Source of the DNA: JBBRFH01 sp038224615
Lineage (GTDB): Bacteria > Planctomycetota > Phycisphaerae > Tepidisphaerales > Tepidisphaeraceae
NCBI GenBank assembly: GCA_038224615.1
Contig: JBBRFH010000034.1
Span: 1 to 18,145, forward strand
DNA: 18,145 bases
Reading direction: 5' to 3'
The position numbers and the translations under genes are program-made. The notes under the pieces were generated by a model. That model saw only the letters and a list, made by a program, of their open reading frames with translations. It did not search any database and had not been told where the DNA came from. Below are positions 1-5,525 of the stretch, in pieces; position 1 is the first letter of the stretch; every line of letters starts with the position of its first letter.

Positions 1-1
1 A

Positions 2-103
2 TACACGGGCGTGCTGTCGTGGGAAGATGAGCCTGAAGAACGCAACCCGATGCTGATCGCGAAGCCGATGCGCGAGTGGATCGAGCGCGAGTGGACCCAA
101 TGA
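2..103 (+). CDS. C-terminal end of an unidentified protein (partial, 5' end outside window)
   Basis: An open frame enters from the left edge and gives 33 residues, starting YTGVLSWEDEPEERNP and ending MREWIEREWTQ, then stops with TGA at 101-103. The residues look like real protein rather than a chance frame, and the next start codon lies only 16 bases downstream on the same strand, so it is probably the upstream member of the operon that follows. The fragment is too short to name. A glycine-x-leucine-serine-tryptophan-glutamate strand near the C-terminus could suit a sugar isomerase/epimerase TIM barrel, which often accompanies Gfo/Idh oxidoreductases. That is only a guess from context. Confidence 0.6.
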   Translation, partial: YTGVLSWEDEPEERNPMLIAKPMREWIEREWTQ

Positions 104-119
104 ACGAGGGACGCAAAAG

Positions 120-380
120 GTGAAAGATCAACCACTACGCACGACGGTGATCGGCAGCTATCCGTTTCCGGGATGGCTGGAGTTCGCATCGCAGCACATG
201 GATCAATTCGGGCCGGATGATCTGAAGGAAGTGCAGGAGGACGCGGTCGTCAGCGCCGTGCGTGATCAGTTCGTGCCCGAATGCTGTCGGCTCAACCAGC
301 CATACAGAATTCTCCGCGCCGGTGAGCGATTGACGCTCGCACCCGGTGGCCGGGTGATCGCGGGAGGCCTCGCCTCGTGA
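120..380 (+). CDS. Short ORF with a MetE-like N-terminus, apparently truncated
   Basis: The 86-residue product starts at GTG 120, with GAGGG (106-110) nine bases upstream as a ribosome binding site. Residues 8-48 (TTVIGSYPFPGWL, then LKEVQEDAVVSAVRDQ) resemble the start of cobalamin-independent methionine synthase-like proteins (MetE/UROD-like barrel). In that family the next segment is normally an AGLDVITDGE-type strand and the protein runs past 330 residues. Here the match stops after RDQ and is replaced by an unrelated tail, LNQPYRILRAGERLTL onward, to the stop. The stop TGA (378-380) overlaps the GTG start of the phosphotriesterase gene (377-379), so translation is probably coupled. It is either a deletion remnant fusing two gene ends, or a small protein kept for coupling. 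The zinc-binding and catalytic parts of MetE are absent, so methyltransferase activity is not expected. Confidence 0.55.
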   Translation: MKDQPLRTTVIGSYPFPGWLEFASQHMDQFGPDDLKEVQEDAVVSAVRDQFVPECCRLNQPYRILRAGERLTLAPGGRVIAGGLAS

Positions 381-1366
381 GCACCTTCGTCCGCACGATC
401 CTCGGCGACATCGATCCGCAGCGCATGAGGGTCTGTTACGCGCACGAACACGTCATTATCGACGAAAGCTACACGACCGAGACGAATCCGGACTTTCTTC
501 TGAACGATGTCGAACCGATCGCGCAGGAACTTACGCAGGCCCGCGCCTCGGGCGTCGGAACGATGATCGAGTCCATGCCAGGCGGAGGTGCCGGTCGAAA
601 TGTGCTCAAGCTTGCCGACGTCTCGCGTCGCAGCGGCGTTCACATCGTCTGCCCGACAGGTCTGCATCTGTCGAAGTATTACCCGCGCGGACACTGGAGC
701 GCTCGCATTTCGGAGGATGCGCTGACGAAGGTGTGGGTCGACGAAATCGAACAGGGCATCGATGCCAACGATCTCGCCGGCCCGCAGGTGATTCGCACGT
801 CGTACAAGGCGGGCGTGATCAAGGTTGCCGGCGGACGCGACCGGCTCAGCGATCATGAGCACAAATGCTTCCGCGCCGCCGCCGCTGCGCACATGAAGAC
901 GGGCGCGCCGATTCTGACACACACCGACGAAGGCACGGCAGCGGTCGAACAACTGGAACTGTTGCGATCAAACGGCGTCGACCTCGCGCACGTCGTGCTT
1001 TCGCATACAGATCGCAAGCCCGACCTCGGCTACCATCGCGAGATTCTCGCAACCGGCGTCCGCGTCGAATACGACTCGTCATTCCGCTGGAAGCCCGGCC
1101 AGCCGAACCACACGCTGAACTTGATCGTCGCGCTGCACGAGCAGTTTCCCGATCAGATTCTGCTGGGTATGGACGCGGCGCGGCGGAGTTACTGGCGATG
1201 TTTCGGCGGCGGGCCGGGCATGTCGTATCTCGTCGATACATTCGTGCCGATGCTGCGTGAGGTGGGCGTCGCGCAGCAGCAAGTGGATCGCATCCTGATC
1301 CACAACCCGGCCGGGGCGTATCAGTTCATCAACGAGCAGTCGAACAACCAACGGAGCGATTCATGA
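377..1366 (+). CDS. Phosphotriesterase-family metal-dependent hydrolase (probable lactonase/esterase)
   Basis: The 329-residue product is of usual family length. It shows the full binuclear metal set of the phosphotriesterase (PTE) branch of the amidohydrolase superfamily: the HxH pair in AHEHVII (His23, His25), the bridging lysine in GVIKVA (Lys149), His182 in LTHTDEG, His210 in VVLSHTDRKPD and Asp266 in LLGMDAARRS. Family members are cytoplasmic TIM barrels that open lactones or hydrolyse phosphate esters; many natural ones are lactonases. The start is GTG, overlapping the upstream stop as GTGA, and the gene ends overlapping the next ATG as ATGA (1363-1366). Both junctions point to one polycistronic transcript with the oxidoreductases downstream. 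The likely role is hydrolysis of a sugar lactone or related intermediate made by a neighbouring dehydrogenase. The substrate is inferred from context only. Confidence 0.88.
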   Translation: MSTFVRTILGDIDPQRMRVCYAHEHVIIDESYTTETNPDFLLNDVEPIAQELTQARASGVGTMIESMPGGGAGRNVLKLADVSRRSGVHIVCPTGLHLSKYYPRGHWSARISEDALTKVWVDEIEQGIDANDLAGPQVIRTSYKAGVIKVAGGRDRLSDHEHKCFRAAAAAHMKTGAPILTHTDEGTAAVEQLELLRSNGVDLAHVVLSHTDRKPDLGYHREILATGVRVEYDSSFRWKPGQPNHTLNLIVALHEQFPDQILLGMDAARRSYWRCFGGGPGMSYLVDTFVPMLREVGVAQQQVDRILIHNPAGAYQFINEQSNNQRSDS

Positions 1367-2442
1367 GCAAGCGGTGGCGTGTAGCGGGCATCAACTTCGA
1401 TCACATGCACATGGGCGATCTGCTCCGGCAAGTGTCGAACAATCCCAATGCCGAACTGGTCGGCGTGAGTGATCTGAATCAGGATAAAATGGACTGGGCG
1501 GTCGGCAACTTGAAATTGCCGAAGGAGAAGACCTATCTCGATTATCGCAAATGCATGGAGGAGACCAAGCCGGATCTGGTGATCCTCTGTCCCGCAACGG
1601 CACAGCACGGCGAATGGACGGAGAAGGTCGCGCCGTATGGCACGCACATTCTCGTTGAAAAGCCCTTCGCGGCAACGCTCGCGGAGGCCGATCGCATGAT
1701 CGCGGCGTTGGCGAAGACGGGCAAGCAACTCGCGATCAACTGGCCCTTGCGCTGGTACCCATCCCACGTGACGGCCAAGCGTCTGGGCGACGAAGGCGTC
1801 ATCGGCGAAGTCGTCCAGGTCCACTATTACGACGGCAACCGCGGTCCGATGCGGCACGTTGCCGACAAGGTGGAGATCGACGATGAAGAGGCCAGCCGCC
1901 GCAAGTCGTCGAGCTGGTTTTACCAGAAGGACAAGGGCGGCGGATCGATGCTCGATTACCTCGGCTACGGCGTCACCCTGGGCACCTGGTATCTCAACGG
2001 CAAGTCGCCCATCGAGGTGACGGCCGCCGTCGATCAGCCCAGGGGGCTGGACGTTGACGAGCACAGCATCACGGTCGCGCGGTACGACACGGGGCTAAGC
2101 AAGTTTGAAACGCGGTGGGGCGCGTTCACCGATCCGTGGATCATGCAGCCGCAGCCGAAGTGCGGGTTCGTGCTGGTCGGGCGCAAGGGAACGATCGCCA
2201 GCTACGACTACGAGACGTCGATTCGCGTGCAGACCGAGCAAAAGCCCGAAGGCTTCGTCGTGCCCGCCGACACGCTGCAGGCACCGCTGTCCGGGCCGAT
2301 CGAATACTTCCTGCGCTGCATCGAAACGAACACGCCGGTCGAAGGGCCGCTCTCGACCGCGATCGCCCGCATCGGACAACAGATCGTCGATACCGCTTAC
2401 CGCAGCGCGCAAGAGAAGCGCACGCTGCCACTCGTGAAGTAA
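1363..2442 (+). CDS. Gfo/Idh/MocA family oxidoreductase (first of two)
   Basis: The 359-residue protein has the two-domain layout of Gfo/Idh/MocA NAD(P)-dependent sugar or cyclitol dehydrogenases. The N-terminal Rossmann domain (about 1-125) has VGVSDLNQDK after the second strand and the catalytic-lysine motif HILVEKPFA (Lys100). The C-terminal substrate domain includes GEVVQVHYYDGNRGP and GGGSMLDYLGYG (192-203). Two points are unusual. The dinucleotide loop reads VAGINFDHMHMGDLL instead of a classical GxGxxG. The usual D-x-G-x-H of the C-terminal motif is replaced by DYLGYG, a variant known in part of the family, so the general acid may differ. The ATG start overlaps the stop of the phosphotriesterase gene by four bases. 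The next oxidoreductase follows after 30 bases. The substrate is unknown; a carbohydrate or inositol derivative is most likely. Confidence 0.88.
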   Translation: MSKRWRVAGINFDHMHMGDLLRQVSNNPNAELVGVSDLNQDKMDWAVGNLKLPKEKTYLDYRKCMEETKPDLVILCPATAQHGEWTEKVAPYGTHILVEKPFAATLAEADRMIAALAKTGKQLAINWPLRWYPSHVTAKRLGDEGVIGEVVQVHYYDGNRGPMRHVADKVEIDDEEASRRKSSSWFYQKDKGGGSMLDYLGYGVTLGTWYLNGKSPIEVTAAVDQPRGLDVDEHSITVARYDTGLSKFETRWGAFTDPWIMQPQPKCGFVLVGRKGTIASYDYETSIRVQTEQKPEGFVVPADTLQAPLSGPIEYFLRCIETNTPVEGPLSTAIARIGQQIVDTAYRSAQEKRTLPLVK

Positions 2443-2472
2443 ACCACAACCCTCAGAGAAGGAACCGACACC

Positions 2473-3630
2473 ATGGCAAAGACCAAGACCAAGACCACGA
2501 CCAAAAAGAATTCGAGCTACAACGCAATGGGCAAAGAGGTGGACGCGACGTTTGACGTGCCCCAGCTTGCGTACGAGCCTCCGCGCCCGAAGAAGTACAA
2601 CCCGCCGATCGGTCTGATCGGTTGCGGCGGCATCTCGGCGTCGCACCTGGCGGCGTACAAGGAGCAGGGATACAACGTCGTCGCGCTTTGCGATCTGATC
2701 CCTGAGCGTGCCGAGAAACGTCGTTCGGAGTTCTTTCTGCACGCCAAAACCTATGTCGATTACAAACAGCTTCTGAAGCATGACGACATCGAGGTCGTTG
2801 ACATCGCCACGCACCCGCAGGACCGCGCGTACCTCGTCCCGGCGGCGCTCGATGCGGGCAAGCACACGCTGAGCCAGAAGCCGTTCGTGCTCAGCCTGGA
2901 TACCGGCGAGAAGTTCGTCGAGCTGGCTGCGAAGAAGGGCGTCACGCTTGCGGTCAACCAGAACGGGCGCTGGGCGCCGTACTTCAGTTGGATGCGGCAG
3001 GCGGTGGCGAAGGGACTCCTCGGCGAGGTGTTCGCGGCGCATTTGGCGTGTCACTGGAGCCACGAATGGATCAAGGATACGCACTTCAATCGCGTTCACC
3101 ACATCGTGCTGTACGACTACGCGATCCACTATTTCGACATGGTCCGCTGCCTGACGCAGGGCCGGGCGGCGAAGCGCGTCTTTTCGACTTTGACGCCCGC
3201 GAGCCATCAGCAGGCGCGACCGCCGTTGCTCGGCCAGTCGGTGATCGAGTTTGACGGCGCACAGGCAAGCCTGCAGTTCGACGCGGCGGTGAAATTCGAT
3301 TCGTTCGAGTCGGTGTTCGTCGGGGGTACCAAGGGCACGCTGCAAGCCACCGGCGGATCGTGCGATGCCCGCAACATCACCTTGCGAACCGCCAAAGGCC
3401 GCGCGACGCCGACACTGACCGGCACCTGGTTCCGCGAGGGCTTCAAGGGCTCGATGGGCGAACTGTTGCAGTCAATCGAGCAGAAACGCACGCCGAACAA
3501 CAATGCCGCCGACAACCTGAAGAGCCTGGCGCTTTGCTTTGCTGCGGTTGCCAGTGCCGAGTCGGGCAAGCCGGAGATCGTCGGAAAGGTTCGCAAGGCA
3601 AGCAAGAATTGCATGCTGTCCCCGGAGTAA
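2473..3630 (+). CDS. Gfo/Idh/MocA family oxidoreductase (second of two)
   Basis: The product is 385 residues, from ATG 2473 behind a strong AGAAGGAA ribosome binding site (2457-2464). After a lysine/threonine-rich, probably disordered leader (1-40), the Rossmann fold starts at IGLIGCGGISASH (47-58, a canonical nucleotide-binding loop). It continues through VVALCDL and the lysine motif HTLSQKPFVL (Lys136; the usual glutamate before the lysine is glutamine here). The C-terminal domain has LYDYAIHYFDMV (213-224), with His219 in the place of the family's catalytic histidine. It should act in the cytoplasm as an NAD(P)-dependent dehydrogenase on a sugar-like substrate. It differs clearly from the oxidoreductase just upstream, so the two probably catalyse different steps rather than being a recent duplication. 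It looks like the last gene of the operon, since inverted repeats follow. Confidence 0.88.
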   Translation: MAKTKTKTTTKKNSSYNAMGKEVDATFDVPQLAYEPPRPKKYNPPIGLIGCGGISASHLAAYKEQGYNVVALCDLIPERAEKRRSEFFLHAKTYVDYKQLLKHDDIEVVDIATHPQDRAYLVPAALDAGKHTLSQKPFVLSLDTGEKFVELAAKKGVTLAVNQNGRWAPYFSWMRQAVAKGLLGEVFAAHLACHWSHEWIKDTHFNRVHHIVLYDYAIHYFDMVRCLTQGRAAKRVFSTLTPASHQQARPPLLGQSVIEFDGAQASLQFDAAVKFDSFESVFVGGTKGTLQATGGSCDARNITLRTAKGRATPTLTGTWFREGFKGSMGELLQSIEQKRTPNNNAADNLKSLALCFAAVASAESGKPEIVGKVRKASKNCMLSPE

Positions 3631-3643
3631 GGGATGGCTGAGC

Positions 3644-3672
3644 CGTAAATTTTCGTGAATAAAAAATTTACG
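3644..3672. repeat. AT-rich inverted repeat just after the operon
   Basis: The arms CGTAAATTTT (3644-3653) and AAAATTTACG (3663-3672) are perfect 10-bp complements around a 9-base loop, starting 14 bases after the stop of the second oxidoreductase. The loop's GTGAAT (3655-3660) can alternatively pair with ATTCAC (3673-3678). It may help end transcription or protect the 3' end of the operon mRNA. There is no T-run after the stem, so it is not a textbook intrinsic terminator. Confidence 0.5.
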
Positions 3673-3679
3673 ATTCACC

Positions 3680-3737
3680 TGAGGCGCGAACGACGCGAGC
3701 GCCTCCGCGTGCGGGTGCGGGCGTCGTTCGCGCCTCA
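3680..3737. repeat. Strong GC-rich inverted repeat, terminator-like
   Basis: TGAGGCGCGAACGACGC (3680-3696) is perfectly complementary to GCGTCGTTCGCGCCTCA (3721-3737), a 17-bp stem with a 24-base GC-rich loop. Inside the loop a further GCGCCTC (3699-3705) can compete for the same 5' arm (GAGGCGC, 3681-3687), so two exclusive folds exist. It lies 49 bases after the operon's last stop and about 155 bases before the next start. No U-tract follows. Possible roles are a barrier between transcription units or a REP-like repetitive element. The structure is directly visible; the function is not. Confidence 0.6.
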
Positions 3738-3892
3738 AGGAGCACAGCAGAACTTCACTTCGTCGGAGCCAAAATTGCGCAGGTTGGCCGACAGATTCCG
3801 GGAATGTCGCAGCTTGTCTTGTCTCATTATTTGTTGGACGGTTGCCTTGCCGATGGCCGATAAGTCGTCGAGTCGGAGCACCATCGACACCT

Positions 3893-5353
3893 ATGTCCAA
3901 CCTTCCAGCAAATCTCCTCGCCGAGTTGCGCGGCGTTGAAACGCGAATTGATCAGCGTCTGGAAATCCTCGGCCGAGCCGAGAACAACCTCAAAACCCTG
4001 TTTGACGCGCTTCGTCAACAGGTTGCCGCCGCCTGCCCGGTGCTGGATCAGCTCAACAAGCTGATTCCGCTGGCACGACACATGGTGCAGCAGACCCAGC
4101 CGGCGCCTGTCGACGACGGGAAACTGCGCGCCACCGCCGAAACCATGCTGGGCATCATGCAGGACCGCCTCGCCGAGCAATTGGAGCGCGGCAAGGCCGA
4201 GATCGAACAGGCGCTTGAAGTGCCCGCTCAGGAGTTGATCATCCGCGCGTCGGACAAAATCTCTGAGGAAATCGAGCGCGGCCGCGGGCAGATCCGCGCT
4301 GACATGGTGCCGGTGCAGCAGATGATGTCGCTGTTTCAGGAGCGCATCGAACAGGAAATCGAGCGCGCCCGCGCTGAAGTCGCAACCGAGATGCAGCCCG
4401 CGCAGCAGATGATGACGCTGCTGCAGGAGCGCATTGCGGTGCAGATCGACGCCGGCAAGGCCGAGCTGGAAGCGATGCTCGCGCCGGCGCGGCAGCAGTT
4501 GATCGACGAGCTTCGCGCCGTCGTTCAGGCCGGAAAAGCCTCAGTGCAGTCGTCCATTGACGCCAAGGCGCACGCCGCCACGCAGCCGGAACTACCGGCC
4601 GTGCCGACGATGCAGGCGTCGCAAGAGATGCTCAAGGAATTGTCCGAGAGCTTGAAAGTCGAAGCCCAGCAGACGCTCGAATCGGTCCGCCAGACCATGA
4701 TGGACCAGATCGAACTGCTTAAGACCGACGCCCGGCTGACGATCGAGCCGCTGCTGGCGGAAATCGAGCACGCCAAGCTCTCCGCCGACGCACAGGTGAA
4801 GGCCTCGGTCGATGCGAGCCACTCGGCGTTGAACAACCGCGTGCAGCAACTGTCGCGATCGGTCGAGGAGATCTCCTCGATCCTCGAAGAGCGGTTGACC
4901 CAGCGCGTGCAGGCGATGCAAAAGCGAGCCGGCGAAACGCTGGCGGCGATCGAGCCGATCCTGCAGACGCGGATGAACCAGTCAATGGGGCTTCTCGAAG
5001 CCCGTCAGAAGACGTTGATTGAACGCGCAGGCGGCATCGTGCCGCGTGTCGAACAGCAACTCGAAGAGGCCGACGAGCAGATCCTGGCCCGCATGGCGCG
5101 CCTCGAATCGCACGCCGAAGCAATGACCGAGTACCTGGAGCAGAAGTTGTCCAGCCGTGTCGAAGACCTCATCCAGCGTCTGCGGCTGAAGCTGCACCAC
5201 GAGGTGTCCGCCGTCACCGGCGCGCAGGTGCCCGAGCAGCGATCCGAGTCGCCGGTCTCCCCGGAGCGGCCGAAGCTGGAAGTCGACCTGTATCTCCGCG
5301 ACCGCGAAGGCACCACGATCGACAAGAACGTCCGCCAGAACGCCGCCGCGTAG
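3893..5353 (+). CDS. Long coiled-coil protein with 29-residue repeats, function unknown
   Basis: I do not recognise a named family. The 486-residue product is almost wholly charged amphipathic helix, with one cysteine, no signal peptide and no membrane segment. Residues 142-170 (QQMMSLFQERIEQEIERARA...) and 171-199 (QQMMTLLQERIAVQIDAGKA...) are two exact-length 29-residue repeats. Degenerate copies lie before (about 87-141) and after (200-228). A proline-rich hinge at 229-239 separates this from a second long helical section (240-440). The tail at 461-480 (KLEVDLYLRDREG) may form a small non-helical end. The pattern resembles apolipoprotein A/E-like or chemoreceptor-like helical repeats, suggesting a filament, scaffold or membrane-surface protein. 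The start was set at ATG 3893 because the upstream in-frame TTG would add non-helical residues coded in spacer DNA. The ribosome binding site is weak (GGAG, 14 bases away). The gene appears to stand alone. Confidence 0.8.
   Translation: MSNLPANLLAELRGVETRIDQRLEILGRAENNLKTLFDALRQQVAAACPVLDQLNKLIPLARHMVQQTQPAPVDDGKLRATAETMLGIMQDRLAEQLERGKAEIEQALEVPAQELIIRASDKISEEIERGRGQIRADMVPVQQMMSLFQERIEQEIERARAEVATEMQPAQQMMTLLQERIAVQIDAGKAELEAMLAPARQQLIDELRAVVQAGKASVQSSIDAKAHAATQPELPAVPTMQASQEMLKELSESLKVEAQQTLESVRQTMMDQIELLKTDARLTIEPLLAEIEHAKLSADAQVKASVDASHSALNNRVQQLSRSVEEISSILEERLTQRVQAMQKRAGETLAAIEPILQTRMNQSMGLLEARQKTLIERAGGIVPRVEQQLEEADEQILARMARLESHAEAMTEYLEQKLSSRVEDLIQRLRLKLHHEVSAVTGAQVPEQRSESPVSPERPKLEVDLYLRDREGTTIDKNVRQNAAA
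4316..4489 (+). repeat. Two tandem 87-bp coding repeats inside the coiled-coil gene
   Basis: Units at 4316-4402 and 4403-4489 both begin CAGCAGATGATG and both carry a CAGGAGCGCAT block at the same offset. Each encodes 29 residues, and a partial third unit begins at 4490 (CGGCAGCAGTTGATC). The nucleotide match has diverged in the second halves, so this is an old duplication rather than a recent slippage event. Confidence 0.65.
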
Positions 5354-5433
5354 CTCGGCGGCTGGCTGGTCCTTGCTCGTATTCTGGCACGGCTTGACGG
5401 TCGCAGCTCGCCTGCGCGTTGAGCAGCGCCAAG

Positions 5434-5480
5434 GAACAAGTAACAAGCAACCAGTAACGCACCACCAGTAACAACCAGCC
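5434..5480. repeat. Imperfect short tandem repeat with CAGTAAC units
   Basis: Between the coiled-coil gene and the TPR gene the sequence runs ACAAGTAAC, AAGCAACCAGTAAC, GCACCACCAGTAAC, AACCAGCC. This is an 11-14 bp imperfect tandem array with the core (C/A)AGTAAC, about 45 bases before the next start. The GC content dips here. It has no clear role and may be a decayed simple repeat. Confidence 0.4.
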
Positions 5481-5525
5481 CGTCCATCGTGTACCATCGC
5501 CCCTCCCTGAGAGAGGCACTTGCAC

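Noticed and set aside
2095..3345. Long minus-strand open frame (about 416 codons) across both Gfo/Idh genes
   Set aside because: It is antisense to two clearly recognised enzymes, is rich in Arg, Leu and Val as expected of a GC-rich shadow frame, and shows no domain motif.
3655..3939. Plus-strand 94-codon frame starting in the inverted-repeat region
   Set aside because: Its Arg-rich residues are coded by the hairpin arms and it overlaps the start of the coiled-coil gene in another frame, with no motif.
4316..4489. Tandem repeats as a CRISPR-like array
   Set aside because: The units are adjacent without unique spacers, keep the reading frame and encode amphipathic helix, so they are protein repeats.
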